The notes beneath the pieces were generated by a model. It searched no databases, had not been told where the DNA came from, and worked only from the letters and a program-made list of their open reading frames with translations. A DNA stretch of 53,453 bases from Klebsiella pneumoniae (GTDB lineage: Bacteria > Pseudomonadota > Gammaproteobacteria > Eutrophobiales > Eutrophobiaceae), in the NCBI GenBank assembly GCA_945878555.1, contig CAMDWI010000010.1, positions 70,559 to 124,011 of the forward strand, in the 5' to 3' direction. The translations under genes and the position numbers were made by a program. Each line of letters begins with the position of its first letter. The first letter of the stretch is position 1. Positions 1-9,573 of this stretch are shown in pieces.

Positions 1-450
1 CCTGCACTTGAGGTAAAAAGTGGTGACGGCAAGGCGCTGACACTGAAACAGGCGATGGAGGCTCATCGTGCCAACCCGGTATGCTCAGCCTGTCACAAGT
101 TGATGGATCCTATCGGATTTGCCCTGGAAAATTTTGATGCGGTCGGATCCTATCGTACCCGTTATGCCGAGGCAGACTCTGATGTTGATTCATCCGGCAT
201 TCTGTTTGATGGCGCCCAGTTTACAAATACCGGCGGATTTCGTGCAGAATTCCAGAAACACTCGGATCGTGTAGTACACACCGTCGCTGAAAAGCTGTTT
301 ATCTATGCGTTGGGCCGGGGCCTGGAATATTATGATCAGCCAGTAATCCGCGATATCGTCAGAAAGATATCTGCTGACAATTACACCTGGTCTTCACTGA
401 TTCTCGCCATCGCCGAGAGCCGTCCGTTTCAGTACCGGAAGGCGCGATGA
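1..450 (+). CDS. DUF1592/DUF1588/DUF1585 cytochrome-like protein, C-terminal part (5' end outside window)
   Basis: The reading frame is open from base 1 to a TGA ending at 450, so only the last 149 residues are here. The visible part carries a CSACHK motif (CxxCH, the covalent c-heme signature) followed by MDPIGFALENFDAVGSYR, typical of DUF1588, and then a DUF1585-like tail ending NYTWSSLILAIAESRPFQYR. The same tail closes the full-length paralogue at 5728-8181, so this is the end of a first copy of that multidomain 'planctomycete cytochrome' family. Inferred to be periplasmic. It is followed 80 bases later by a DUF1552 gene, repeating the order seen around 8181. The biochemical role of the family is not established. 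Confidence 0.88.
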   Translation, partial: PALEVKSGDGKALTLKQAMEAHRANPVCSACHKLMDPIGFALENFDAVGSYRTRYAEADSDVDSSGILFDGAQFTNTGGFRAEFQKHSDRVVHTVAEKLFIYALGRGLEYYDQPVIRDIVRKISADNYTWSSLILAIAESRPFQYRKAR

Positions 451-530
451 CCATGGGGAAGTGGACCGTGATTTTTCATATGTATTAATAGCAGGTCAAG
501 GCAGCAATCTGATACAGGAGGGAGTTTGCC

Positions 531-1877
531 ATGTTTATATTGAAAAAAGCATTACCTCGCCGTACCTTTTTAAAAGGCGCAGGGGCATCACTCGCATTAC
601 CGTTTCTTGATGCGATGGTGCCTGCATTTGCGGCTACCGCGGCAGAAAGACCACTGCGTCTGGGGTATATCTACCTGCCTGTAGGACGCATCATGTCAAA
701 CTGGACCCCCACAAAGGCCGGATCCGATTTCGAATTGACTCCTTCACTGGAACCACTGGCCGCATTCAGGGACCAGATGTTGATCCTGAGCGGGCTTGAT
801 ATCAAGGCTGCCGACCTGTTACCCGGTGAGCGTGGTGGTACTCATGCGCGTCCCTGTGCGGCCTACCTTACCGGTGTCCACCCGTATGATAATTCGGTCG
901 GTATATCGGTAGATCAGGTTGTAGCAAAAGAACTGGGCAAGAACACCCAGCTTGCCTCCCTTGAACTGGGTCTCGACCCGGCAGAGTGGGCAGGTGGTAA
1001 CGAAGTCGATTATGACGGTTTTTATCGCAGCACGATCAGCTGGCGTACACCTACAACACCGTTACCTACACAGGATAATCCCCGCAAGGTATTCGAACGC
1101 CTTTTTGGTGACACCGATTCCGTAGACCAGGAGGCCATGCGTAGCCGTATAACACGGCAGGGGAGCGTCCTTGATTCCGTTACCGGTCGTGTCAACAAGT
1201 TAATGAACAGTGTTAACGCGGACGACCGTTACAAGCTGGAAGAATATCTGGATGCGGTACGTGATATCGAGCGCGGAATCGAGGTGGCGGAATCAAAGAC
1301 AGTTTCTGGAGACGGTGTTGCTTTGGATATCAAACGCCCGTCTGGAATACCGGGTAATTACGCAGAACATGCAAGGCTGATGTTTGACCTGATGTATCTT
1401 GCCTACCAGACTGATATGACCAGGGTGGTATCCTTCATGCTGGGTCACGAGGGTACCAATCGTAACTATCTGGAGCTCGGAGCCCAGGACGGACACCATT
1501 CGATGTCTCATCACAAGGGTAACAGTGCTGCAATTGAATTATTAAAGAAGGTAGACAGACATCAGTCAGAATTACTGGCGGCCTTCCTGCAGAAGATGCG
1601 TGCAACAAGGGACGGTGACGCAACACTGCTTGATAATACAATACTGGTGGCAGGCAGCGCGCTCAGCGATGCCAACCTGCATGATCATAATGCCGTACCG
1701 ATCGCTATTTTTGGTGGAGCCCAGGGCAAGGTCAAGGGCGGGAGACATGTCGTTTACAAGGGCGATCCACTCTCGAACCTGCATCTGGCTGTTATGGATA
1801 TGTTTGGTGCACCTACGGAAGAGTTTCTCTCGGGGAAGACCAGTGATGCGACAGGAATACTCAAAGGTCTGGTTTAA
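531..1877 (+). CDS. DUF1552 family protein, Tat-exported (copy 1)
   Basis: 448 residues. The N-terminus has a twin-arginine signal (PRRTFLKGAGASLALPFL), so the protein is probably folded and perhaps cofactor-loaded before export. The body contains motifs typical of DUF1552 (GYIYLPVGR, THARPCAAYLTG, SVDQ, FERLFGD, LMLGHEG-type segment, DGHHSMSHH). The His-rich DGHHSMSHH stretch and the GxxLSDxNxHxH-like segment near the C-terminus are plausible metal ligands (inference). A good ribosome site (AGGAGGGAG) sits 8 bases before the ATG. It is a close paralogue of 8186-9526. DUF1552 genes are usually paired with DUF1592 genes as here; the function is unknown. Confidence 0.9.
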   Translation: MFILKKALPRRTFLKGAGASLALPFLDAMVPAFAATAAERPLRLGYIYLPVGRIMSNWTPTKAGSDFELTPSLEPLAAFRDQMLILSGLDIKAADLLPGERGGTHARPCAAYLTGVHPYDNSVGISVDQVVAKELGKNTQLASLELGLDPAEWAGGNEVDYDGFYRSTISWRTPTTPLPTQDNPRKVFERLFGDTDSVDQEAMRSRITRQGSVLDSVTGRVNKLMNSVNADDRYKLEEYLDAVRDIERGIEVAESKTVSGDGVALDIKRPSGIPGNYAEHARLMFDLMYLAYQTDMTRVVSFMLGHEGTNRNYLELGAQDGHHSMSHHKGNSAAIELLKKVDRHQSELLAAFLQKMRATRDGDATLLDNTILVAGSALSDANLHDHNAVPIAIFGGAQGKVKGGRHVVYKGDPLSNLHLAVMDMFGAPTEEFLSGKTSDATGILKGLV

Positions 1878-1918
1878 TTGATTCACCATTGCAGCATGTG
1901 TGAGGGGGAATGGTAAAG

Positions 1919-3574
1919 ATGTGGCAGTTATGCAGCAATAAAGCGGTTTGTGCCTTGTCAGCGATGTTGATGCTTGTCCCGGTAGTGGGCAAGCCTATGG
2001 GATTACTGGATGCATCCAGGGCAGGTGATTTTGCAACTGTGGCATTGTTGCTGAAGGACAAGGTTGATGTGAACCAGACCCAGGCAAATGGGGCCAGCGC
2101 GCTGTCCTGGGCTGTCTATCACGATAACCTTGCTGCTGTAGACATGTTGCTTGCCGCCGGCGCAGATCCGAATATAGCAAATGAATACGGTGTAACTCCC
2201 TTATCTCTCGCCTGTGCAAACCAGGATGCAGGTGTCGTCAGTAAATTGCTCAGTGCAGGGGCCAGACCGGATCTGGCAAAACTGACGGGCGAAACCCCGT
2301 TGATGACCTGCGCGAATACCGGTCAGGTTGACGCCGTCTTGGCACTTGTTAAAAACGGGGCGAATATCAATGACAGTGAAAACAAGCAGCAGCAGACGGC
2401 ATTGATGTGGGCGGCAGCAGAACGTCACCCGCAGGTGGTCAAGGTGCTGGTCGAAAACGGCGCGGATGTGAATGCCAGGTCAAAGTTGATCCCGGAGCCA
2501 GAACCTTACTTTACCAAACTTGCACCCGGTGAGAGTGTCTTTGGTACGAACTATCCCAAAACCATACGCTTCCCCGAAAACTCGGGTGGTTTTACCGCCT
2601 TGCATTTTGCAGCCCAGCAAGGTGTGGTAGAAACAGCAAAGATCCTGCTTGAGGCGGGCGCTGATATCAATGCCCCGCATCCAGAACACGGAAGTGCCTT
2701 AATCATTGCTATTGCCAGCGGCCATGAGGAAATGGCGAGTTATCTGGTCGAACAGGGTGCGGATGTAAACGTCAAGGATGGCTGGGGTGTGACACCGCTG
2801 CATTACGCCTTGCACAAGGGTGTGCTGATACTGAACAATTTCAAGCCATCGAACACCCATCGTTTCGGTTGGGAACGCGGTAATATGCCGGCACTGGTCA
2901 AACTGTTACTGGATCATGGTGCTGACCCGAACGCAAAAATAGAACATTCGTTCGCCTATCACAGCAATCTGTTTCTGGGCCGTTCAGGTGAGGAACCAGC
3001 CCAGGTCGATCCGGTTGGTGCTACCCCGTTATTACTTGCTGCGGCCTCGGGTGATGTTGAGTCGATGCGGATACTGGTAGAAAGTGGTGGTGCTGACAAG
3101 AATGCAAAAACGGTCGGTGGTGCAACCCTGTTTATGCTGGCTGCAGGCATGGGTGCCGAACGTGGGGCACGCACACAAAAGGACGCACTGGAAGCAGCCA
3201 GGCTCGCAGTGGCGATGGGCGGTGGTAATATAAATGCCCGCTTGACCGAAATTGCTGCGGATGGTCCGGGCAAGGGCAAGGAAGATGGTAGAACGGCACT
3301 GCATGCTGCTACCTATCTGGGCTGGACCGATATGATTCAGTATCTCGTGGAAAACGGGGCTGATCTGAATGCGGCGGATCGTTATGGGATGACACCTTTA
3401 AAGCTGGCAATGGGTGATCCGGAGGGACTCTATTACCGGAATATCGGCTCGGGTAATTACGATGAGCGTTATCGTCGTCCCGCATTCGAGGGCAACCAGA
3501 AAGTAACGGATCTGCTACTGGAACTGGGTGCCTCACCGTTTACCGGCCAGCGCAGGGACAGGTCGGGCGAATAG
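1919..3574 (+). CDS. Exported ankyrin-repeat protein (copy 1)
   Basis: 551 residues from the chosen ATG at 1919. An ATG at 1910 is also in frame but abuts the ribosome site GAGGGGG (1902-1908), whereas 1919 is correctly spaced and gives exactly the length of the paralogue at 9574. The N-terminus (MWQLCSNKAVCALSAMLML) is a Sec-type signal, so the protein acts outside the cytoplasm. The rest is a run of about nine ankyrin repeats with the usual G-ADxN / G-TPL-A pattern, plus a non-repeat insert around residues 195-220. Ankyrin repeats bind partner proteins; in the periplasm a chaperone or scaffold role for the neighbouring DUF1592, DUF1552 or quinoprotein enzymes is possible (inference). Confidence 0.9.
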   Translation: MWQLCSNKAVCALSAMLMLVPVVGKPMGLLDASRAGDFATVALLLKDKVDVNQTQANGASALSWAVYHDNLAAVDMLLAAGADPNIANEYGVTPLSLACANQDAGVVSKLLSAGARPDLAKLTGETPLMTCANTGQVDAVLALVKNGANINDSENKQQQTALMWAAAERHPQVVKVLVENGADVNARSKLIPEPEPYFTKLAPGESVFGTNYPKTIRFPENSGGFTALHFAAQQGVVETAKILLEAGADINAPHPEHGSALIIAIASGHEEMASYLVEQGADVNVKDGWGVTPLHYALHKGVLILNNFKPSNTHRFGWERGNMPALVKLLLDHGADPNAKIEHSFAYHSNLFLGRSGEEPAQVDPVGATPLLLAAASGDVESMRILVESGGADKNAKTVGGATLFMLAAGMGAERGARTQKDALEAARLAVAMGGGNINARLTEIAADGPGKGKEDGRTALHAATYLGWTDMIQYLVENGADLNAADRYGMTPLKLAMGDPEGLYYRNIGSGNYDERYRRPAFEGNQKVTDLLLELGASPFTGQRRDRSGE

Positions 3575-3657
3575 ATTAATTTTCTGTCGGGCACATAGCT
3601 GACCGGCCGTTTCATTGCAGATATATACTTCAATCGTGGGCTGAGGGGGGCAAGTTT

Positions 3658-5412
3658 ATGCACGGACTTTTTATCAGGATTTTGACACTGTTGATACCAG
3701 GGTATCTGTTTATATCAACAACAGTAGCACAGGACTTTGAACCGGTGACCCGGGAAATGCTGGAAAACCCGAGCCCGGATGACTGGTTAATGTTGAGCCG
3801 TACCTATGACGAACAGCGTTACAGTCCGCTGGATCAGATCAACACGAAAAATGTAAATGATCTGCGTATGGCCTGGACACGTGGTTTACCGACAGGTACG
3901 CAGCAGACGATACCGCTGGTGTATAACGGGGTTATGTACATCGCCGCACCCATGGCGACGGTAATAGCAATAGACGCTACAACCGGTGATCTGATCTGGG
4001 AATACAAACGCAAGACAGACTCACGAACCAGTCCAACGCGCATAGCATCGACCAGTACCAAATCACTGGCGATTTACCAGGACATGATCTACTACACCGC
4101 ACCCGACGGGTTTCTGGTGGCGCTGGATGCCCGCAACGGCAGCATACGCTGGGAAATATTGCCACACGACCCTGATGCCGGTGCCAAATTTTCGTCCGCC
4201 CCGATTGTTGTGGAAGGCAAGGTCATAACCGGTCGTGCCTGTCAGGACCATGCCAATTGTTTTATATCTGCTCATGATGCCATGACCGGCAAGGAAGTCT
4301 GGAAATTTTATACCGCCGCCGCAGAAGGTGAACCGGGTGGCGATACCTGGGCCGATCTGCCTACCGCAGAACGGACGGCCTCACTTTGGGGATTACCGGG
4401 TTCATACGATCCGGTACGCAAGACGATTTATTGGGGTACAGCCAATCCACAACCCTATACCCGACTGATGCGGCATGGCAGTGCTGACGCAATTTCCCGT
4501 AGCGCACCGGCGAATCTCTACAGTAATTCCACGTTGGCACTGGACGAGAAGACCGGCAAGCTTTCCTGGTATTACCAGCATCTCCCCGGCGATGACTGGG
4601 ATGCCGATCATGCCCATGAACGCATTTTGCTGAATACTAAACTTGATCCGGACCCGGCGCTGGTCAAGTGGATTAACCCGAAGATTAAACGGGGTGAAAC
4701 GCGGGATGTCGTGGTGTCGGTTGCTGAGGCAGGCGGACTTTGGGTACTGGATCGGCAGACGGGTGAGTTTTTGTGGGCAATGCCATTTCCGGAAGACGTA
4801 CCAGACTTTAATATTGCGGACATAGATGTCAACACCGGCAAAACCACCATCAATTTCGACAAGGTATTCAAGAAGGACGGCGACAAGACGTTGGTTTGTT
4901 TCCACAATACCCGCAGTTACTGGCCGTTGGCGTACCATCCAGGGACGAATTCGTTATTCATACCGTATCATGATTACTGTCTATCCATGCAGGCCGAAGT
5001 TGCCAGTCCGACCGGTTATGGTCTGCGCGAAGGCGTGCTGCGCCCCGGTGTCCCTCTGGAAAAGGCGCATGTATTTGCCAAGGTCAATCTGACCACCGGC
5101 AAGATTACCCGATTGCATGAGAGTTCATACCCGGCGAACGGTGCCGTATTAACAACAGCGGGTAATCTGGTGTTCTGGGGCGATATGAACCGCCGATTCC
5201 GTGCCTTTGATGCCGAGAGTGGCAAGATAGTATGGGAGACCATAGTGGGTGGCATTATCCAGATGAGTACGATTACCTACGCGGTCAATGGCAAGCAGTA
5301 TGTTGCTGTTATGACGGGCGACGGCAATTCGGCTACTCGTAATCCGGTTGACCTGGCGGGAATAACGTCGCCAGAAGGACATAACGCCGTATATGTATTC
5401 GCATTGCCCTGA
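3658..5412 (+). CDS. Periplasmic PQQ-dependent dehydrogenase (quinoprotein, no heme domain)
   Basis: 584 residues with a Sec signal peptide ending near STTVAQ, then an eight-bladed propeller with repeated tryptophan-docking sequences (GDLIWEYKR, GSIRWEI, GKEVWKFY, GKLSWYYQ, GEFLWA, GKIVWET). The segment GDDWDADHAHE carries the catalytic Asp (after W) and a second Asp two residues on. In characterised quinoprotein alcohol dehydrogenases that second Asp marks lanthanide-dependent members. The WGTANP segment supplies the metal-binding Asn. The adjacent-Cys pair of methanol dehydrogenase is missing, and no CxxCH heme domain follows. The usual metal-ligand Glu region reads GRACQDHANC, as in a divergent subgroup. 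Substrate unknown. Ribosome site GAGGGGGG at 3643-3650. Confidence 0.9.
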   Translation: MHGLFIRILTLLIPGYLFISTTVAQDFEPVTREMLENPSPDDWLMLSRTYDEQRYSPLDQINTKNVNDLRMAWTRGLPTGTQQTIPLVYNGVMYIAAPMATVIAIDATTGDLIWEYKRKTDSRTSPTRIASTSTKSLAIYQDMIYYTAPDGFLVALDARNGSIRWEILPHDPDAGAKFSSAPIVVEGKVITGRACQDHANCFISAHDAMTGKEVWKFYTAAAEGEPGGDTWADLPTAERTASLWGLPGSYDPVRKTIYWGTANPQPYTRLMRHGSADAISRSAPANLYSNSTLALDEKTGKLSWYYQHLPGDDWDADHAHERILLNTKLDPDPALVKWINPKIKRGETRDVVVSVAEAGGLWVLDRQTGEFLWAMPFPEDVPDFNIADIDVNTGKTTINFDKVFKKDGDKTLVCFHNTRSYWPLAYHPGTNSLFIPYHDYCLSMQAEVASPTGYGLREGVLRPGVPLEKAHVFAKVNLTTGKITRLHESSYPANGAVLTTAGNLVFWGDMNRRFRAFDAESGKIVWETIVGGIIQMSTITYAVNGKQYVAVMTGDGNSATRNPVDLAGITSPEGHNAVYVFALP

Positions 5413-5727
5413 CGGAACATGCGGAAAAATATAATTTTTTGACTGACGTCCTTATACCAAACGGTTCAATTGCCGAACCGAGCTGGTTGCTGCATTGCAA
5501 CAGCCTGTGCGGGTATATAATTGGGTGAAACTTTATGGTGATACTTTGGTTCAAAAGACATTAATCAGGTACAATTCAGAAGAGTTACCCGTATTGAATC
5601 GGGGTAGAATAAGTTTAATATTATCGTAGCTGGGGATTACAGGTAAGTAAGTTGCCTGTATAGGCGGTCTGACAGGGATGGCGTGAAAATTTGCAAAATT
5701 CTGTGCAGGTAATTTAGGGGGTTGAGC
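5413..5727. other. Intergenic region between the two DUF1592/DUF1552/ankyrin modules
   Basis: 315 bases without a convincing gene. It holds two small hairpins (CGGTTC..GAACCG at 5462-5480 and GTTGC..GCAAC at 5486-5501) without a T-run. Two promoter-like -10 hexamers are present (TATAAT at 5516-5521 and TACAAT at 5570-5575), each lacking a strong -35 box. The region is more A+T-rich than the flanks, consistent with a promoter for the second module, but I cannot fix a start site. Confidence 0.4.
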
Positions 5728-8181
5728 TTGTATAATCTTTCTGGAGTTAAGCGGCTGCGAATAATTACGGCAGCACTTTTTATAGCAGGGTGTTTCAGTG
5801 CTACACCTGCAGCGATAGCGCAGCAAACCGGTAAGGACGTGACGAGTAGTAAAAGTTCCTATCGCGCTGTCCTGGATCAGTACTGTGTGACCTGCCATAA
5901 CGCGACACTGAAGACGGCCAATATTCTGCTAGACGAAGCCAATGTGGATGACCTTGGTCAGAATCCACAGTTGTGGGAAAAGGTCGTCACCAAGCTTACA
6001 CTCCGCGCCATGCCACCCGTCGGCTTTCCGGTCCGACCCAAGGAAGATGAATACCAGGATATGCTGGGGTATCTGATGACGGGGCTGGATCAGCTTGCTG
6101 CCAATGATATAAATCCAGGCAAACCGACAATTCATCGTCTGAACCGTAACGAATATACAAATGCCATACGTGACCTGCTGGACTTGCAAATTGAGGGATC
6201 AGCCTATTTGCCGGCAGATAATGTCGAGGAAGGTTTTGACAACATGGCCGATGCACTCGCGGTGTCTCCTCTGTTGATGGAGCAGTACATGCTCGCGGCA
6301 ACGAAGGTAAGTCGCCTTGCTGTCGGGCCCGCGGAAATGTTGCCGGTCAGTGATACCTATACCTTCCCGGACGGTTACCTCCAGAACTCGCGTATCAGTG
6401 AGGATCTGCCGTTTGGTTCCCGGGGTGGAATCGCAATAAATCATCATTTTCCGATGGACGGCGAATACACGCTAAAGGTACGGCTGGATCGCAATATGGA
6501 AGGGTATATCCGTGGTATGCAAAAGGAAAACTTTCTGGATATACGCTTGGATCACAAGCGCTTGCAACTGATGACTGTGGGTGGTGAGGTACATGGCCGC
6601 TCGGGTCCGATGTTTACCGGTAGTCAGAACGTGGATTTTTCCGGTGATGAAGATCAGGTTGGTTATGAGTTTTCTGCAGACAACAGCCTTGAAATCCGTT
6701 TTGCTGCAAAGGCAGGGAGAAGACTGGTTGGTGTAACGTTCCTCGATGAGGAAGTCAAGGACGCCGATTTTGCTGCTCCGGAACTGACAGTGACCGACAT
6801 CTCCGCCTACAAGGGGGGTGAGCCCGCCGTGCTCAATGTGGTAATTACCGGACCTTATGATGCAAAAGGTGCGGGTGAAACACCGAGCCGGAACAGGATA
6901 TTTTCCTGTCAGCCCGCGACGGACATGGATGAGGCCTGTCCGCATTCTATCCTGACCGGTCTTGCGCATCTGGCCTATCGTCGGCCGGTAACCGCGAAGG
7001 AAAACGAGAGTCTGATGCGACTGTATCGCAAGGGTCGTGAACACGATGGTTTTGAAGGCGGTATCGAACTTGCATTGCAGAGTATCCTTGCCGGACCGGA
7101 GTTTCTGTTTCGTATTGAACAGGATCCTGCCGATGCAGTTGCAGGCAAGGCCTATCCGGTATCCGATCTGGAACTCGCTTCCCGACTGTCCTTCTTCCTG
7201 TGGAGCAGTATACCTGACAAGGAGTTACTGACTGTAGCCGAGCAGGGCAAATTGCGCGAATCATCCGTCCTGAAACAGCAGGTACAGAGGATGATGGCAG
7301 ATTCGCGTTTCCAGGCGGTGCTCGATAATTTTGGTGCACAGTGGCTGTCTATCCGCAATGTTGACATAGTTGCACCCCAGGCCGAGATATTTCCCGAGTT
7401 TGATGGTGAACTGCGGGTGGCGATGAAGCAGGAAATGAAGTTGTGGTTTGAGGATATGGTCAGGAATGACCGCAGTGTGCTGGAAATGCTGAATTCGGAT
7501 TCAACCTTTGTGAATGAGCGTCTCGCCAGACACTATGGTATCCCGGATATATACGGTGACAAGTTTCGCAAGGTCAAACTGGATAACCCGTTACGACATG
7601 GAATGCTTGGCAAGGCCAGCTTGTTGACGATTACCTCATTCAATAACCGTACTTCACCGGTAGTACGCGGTAACTGGGTGCTGGAGAACATGTTTGGTAT
7701 GGCACCGCCTCCACCACCGGCAGATGCATTCCAGCCTGAGCTGAAGGTAGCTGACAAGAGCGGCAAGATTCTGACAATGAAGGAATCGATGGAGGCCCAT
7801 CGTACCAACCCGGTGTGCGCCAACTGTCACAAGATGATGGAACCGATAGGCCTGGCGCTGGAGACGTTTGATGCCATTGGCTCTTACCGGACACGTTACC
7901 GGGAGGCCAATGCCGATGTTGACGCCTCGGGTATCCTGTTTGATGGCAGTCCATTTGAGGACACCGCCGGTTTCCAGAAGGAACTGTTTAAATATTCTGA
8001 CCGCTTTGTGCTTACCGTGACCAGAAAGATGCTCACCTACGCACTTGGTCGTGCCGTTCAATATCACGATGTTCCTGCCATCCGAAAGATCGTCAAGGAC
8101 GCCAGGCAGGACAATTATACCTGGTCATCCCTGATACAGGGGATTATCGAGAGCACACCATTTCAATACAGGAGATCCTGA
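5728..8181 (+). CDS. DUF1587/DUF1595/DUF1592/DUF1588/DUF1585 multidomain cytochrome-like protein
   Basis: 817 residues from a TTG at 5728; a TTG at 5722 directly abuts the ribosome site AGGGGG (5716-5721), so the second TTG is better spaced. No ATG fits. A Sec signal (LRIITAALFIAGC..AIAQ) is followed by a PSCyt1-type segment with YCVTCHNA near residue 55. Then come DUF1587 (HRLNRNEYTNAIRDLL), a carbohydrate-binding-like middle part, DUF1595 (LAHLAYRRPVT), DUF1592 (SRLSFFLWSSIPD), DUF1588 (VCANCHKMMEPIGLALETF) and DUF1585. Two CxxCH motifs suggest two c-type hemes in the periplasm. Only 4 bases separate it from the DUF1552 gene, so they are probably co-translated. Family function is unknown; electron transfer linked to polymer or aromatic oxidation is often guessed. 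Confidence 0.92.
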   Translation: MYNLSGVKRLRIITAALFIAGCFSATPAAIAQQTGKDVTSSKSSYRAVLDQYCVTCHNATLKTANILLDEANVDDLGQNPQLWEKVVTKLTLRAMPPVGFPVRPKEDEYQDMLGYLMTGLDQLAANDINPGKPTIHRLNRNEYTNAIRDLLDLQIEGSAYLPADNVEEGFDNMADALAVSPLLMEQYMLAATKVSRLAVGPAEMLPVSDTYTFPDGYLQNSRISEDLPFGSRGGIAINHHFPMDGEYTLKVRLDRNMEGYIRGMQKENFLDIRLDHKRLQLMTVGGEVHGRSGPMFTGSQNVDFSGDEDQVGYEFSADNSLEIRFAAKAGRRLVGVTFLDEEVKDADFAAPELTVTDISAYKGGEPAVLNVVITGPYDAKGAGETPSRNRIFSCQPATDMDEACPHSILTGLAHLAYRRPVTAKENESLMRLYRKGREHDGFEGGIELALQSILAGPEFLFRIEQDPADAVAGKAYPVSDLELASRLSFFLWSSIPDKELLTVAEQGKLRESSVLKQQVQRMMADSRFQAVLDNFGAQWLSIRNVDIVAPQAEIFPEFDGELRVAMKQEMKLWFEDMVRNDRSVLEMLNSDSTFVNERLARHYGIPDIYGDKFRKVKLDNPLRHGMLGKASLLTITSFNNRTSPVVRGNWVLENMFGMAPPPPPADAFQPELKVADKSGKILTMKESMEAHRTNPVCANCHKMMEPIGLALETFDAIGSYRTRYREANADVDASGILFDGSPFEDTAGFQKELFKYSDRFVLTVTRKMLTYALGRAVQYHDVPAIRKIVKDARQDNYTWSSLIQGIIESTPFQYRRS

Positions 8182-8185
8182 TACC

Positions 8186-9526
8186 ATGATGATCTTTAAA
8201 AAAGCAATAGACCGTCGTGCATTTCTGCGCGGTGCAGGTGCCACACTGGCATTACCTTTTCTCGATGCGATGGTTCCGGCGCTGGCCAGGGCCAGTACAT
8301 CCAGGCAACCGTTGCGGGTGGGTTATATCTATTTGCCTACTGGCCGGCAAATGGACCAGTGGATACCAAAAACGGTCGGTGCAGACTATGAAATGCCATC
8401 AACGCTGGCACCGTTGGCCAGATTCCGTGATCAGTTTCTGGTGCTGAGTGGCCTTGATTTGATACATGGCAAAGGTACACATGCGCCGCCTTGTGCCGCA
8501 TTCCTGACCGGCGTGTCACCCTCAAAGAAAGACAATTCGGTTGCCATATCAGTCGACCAGATATTTGCCAAAAAATACAGCGCTGAAACACAATTGGCGT
8601 CGATGGAACTGGGTGTTGATCCGCCGGAATGGGCGTTTAACCGCGTTGATGGTCTGTCTGGTTATTACACCAGCACGATATCCTGGCGTACTGGTACAAC
8701 ACCTTTGCCAAGACAGATAAACCCGCGCCAGACCTTTGAGCGCCTGTTCGGAGATACTGATTCACTGGATCCGGAAGCTATGCGCCGTCGCATGGAGAAA
8801 AGGAGCAGCGTACTTGATGAAGTCAGTGACCGCGTCAGGAACCTGATGAACTCGGTCAGCGCAAGCGACCGACACAAGCTGGAGGAATATCTGGATTCAG
8901 TGCGTGATATCGAACGCAGTATACAGATTGCCGAGGCAAAGACGGACAATGACGAGGATCTGGCCAGCGTTGATATGGCGCGTCCATCCGGCATTCCACC
9001 GTTGTATGCTGACCATGTCAAACTGATGTTTGATTTAATGGTGCTTGCCTACCAGACGGATATGACCCGTGTGGTCACCTTTATGCTCGGTCATGAAGGC
9101 AGTAACCGCAACTACCTTGAACTGGGTGCAAAGGATGGTCATCATTCGCTCAGTCACCACAAGGGCAAGCAGGAATCAATAGAACTGCTGAAGAAAATTG
9201 AATTGCACCAGTCAGAGTTGCTGGCCTACTTCTTCAACAAGATGCAATCGATCACCGATGGCGAGAGTACCTTGCTTGAAAATTCACTGATTGTTGCAGG
9301 AGGCGCCCACAGTGACTCAAACCTGCACTTGTCTGTCAACGTGCCTATACTGCTGTTTGGTAGCACGCAGAACGGAATCAAGGGTGGCAGACACATTCAT
9401 TATGAAAGCCAGCCCGTATCCAATCTGCATTTGTCCATGATGGATGTAGCGAATGTTCCCGCAGATGAATATCGTACAGAGCAATCTGATGCGACAGGAA
9501 TCCTGCCGGGTCTGGGTAATGCATAG
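8186..9526 (+). CDS. DUF1552 family protein, Tat-exported (copy 2)
   Basis: 446 residues. The N-terminus has a twin-arginine signal (DRRAFLRGAGATLALPFLD) and the same body motifs as copy 1 (GYIYLPTGR, THAPPCAAFLTG, FERLFGD, FMLGHEGSNRNYLELGAKD, GHHSLSHHKG). Pairwise similarity with 531-1877 is obvious along the whole length, so the pair arose by duplication. ATGATG at 8185-8190 follows an AGGAG site. It is tightly coupled to the DUF1592 gene upstream. Tat export implies folding in the cytoplasm, often with a bound cofactor. The enzymatic activity is not known. Confidence 0.9.
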   Translation: MMIFKKAIDRRAFLRGAGATLALPFLDAMVPALARASTSRQPLRVGYIYLPTGRQMDQWIPKTVGADYEMPSTLAPLARFRDQFLVLSGLDLIHGKGTHAPPCAAFLTGVSPSKKDNSVAISVDQIFAKKYSAETQLASMELGVDPPEWAFNRVDGLSGYYTSTISWRTGTTPLPRQINPRQTFERLFGDTDSLDPEAMRRRMEKRSSVLDEVSDRVRNLMNSVSASDRHKLEEYLDSVRDIERSIQIAEAKTDNDEDLASVDMARPSGIPPLYADHVKLMFDLMVLAYQTDMTRVVTFMLGHEGSNRNYLELGAKDGHHSLSHHKGKQESIELLKKIELHQSELLAYFFNKMQSITDGESTLLENSLIVAGGAHSDSNLHLSVNVPILLFGSTQNGIKGGRHIHYESQPVSNLHLSMMDVANVPADEYRTEQSDATGILPGLGNA

Positions 9527-9573
9527 GCAATTACGTATGTTTGTGGTGTTGAGGAAGCAAATCGGGGGGAGAG

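Noticed and set aside
4402..4938. Long antisense reading frame within the PQQ dehydrogenase gene
   Set aside because: It lies wholly opposite a well-supported gene, has no ribosome site and its product has no recognisable features; the same holds for other overlapping frames in the window.
6472..7044. 190-codon antisense frame within the DUF1592 gene
   Set aside because: It is a shadow of the real gene: no start signal and composition unlike a protein.
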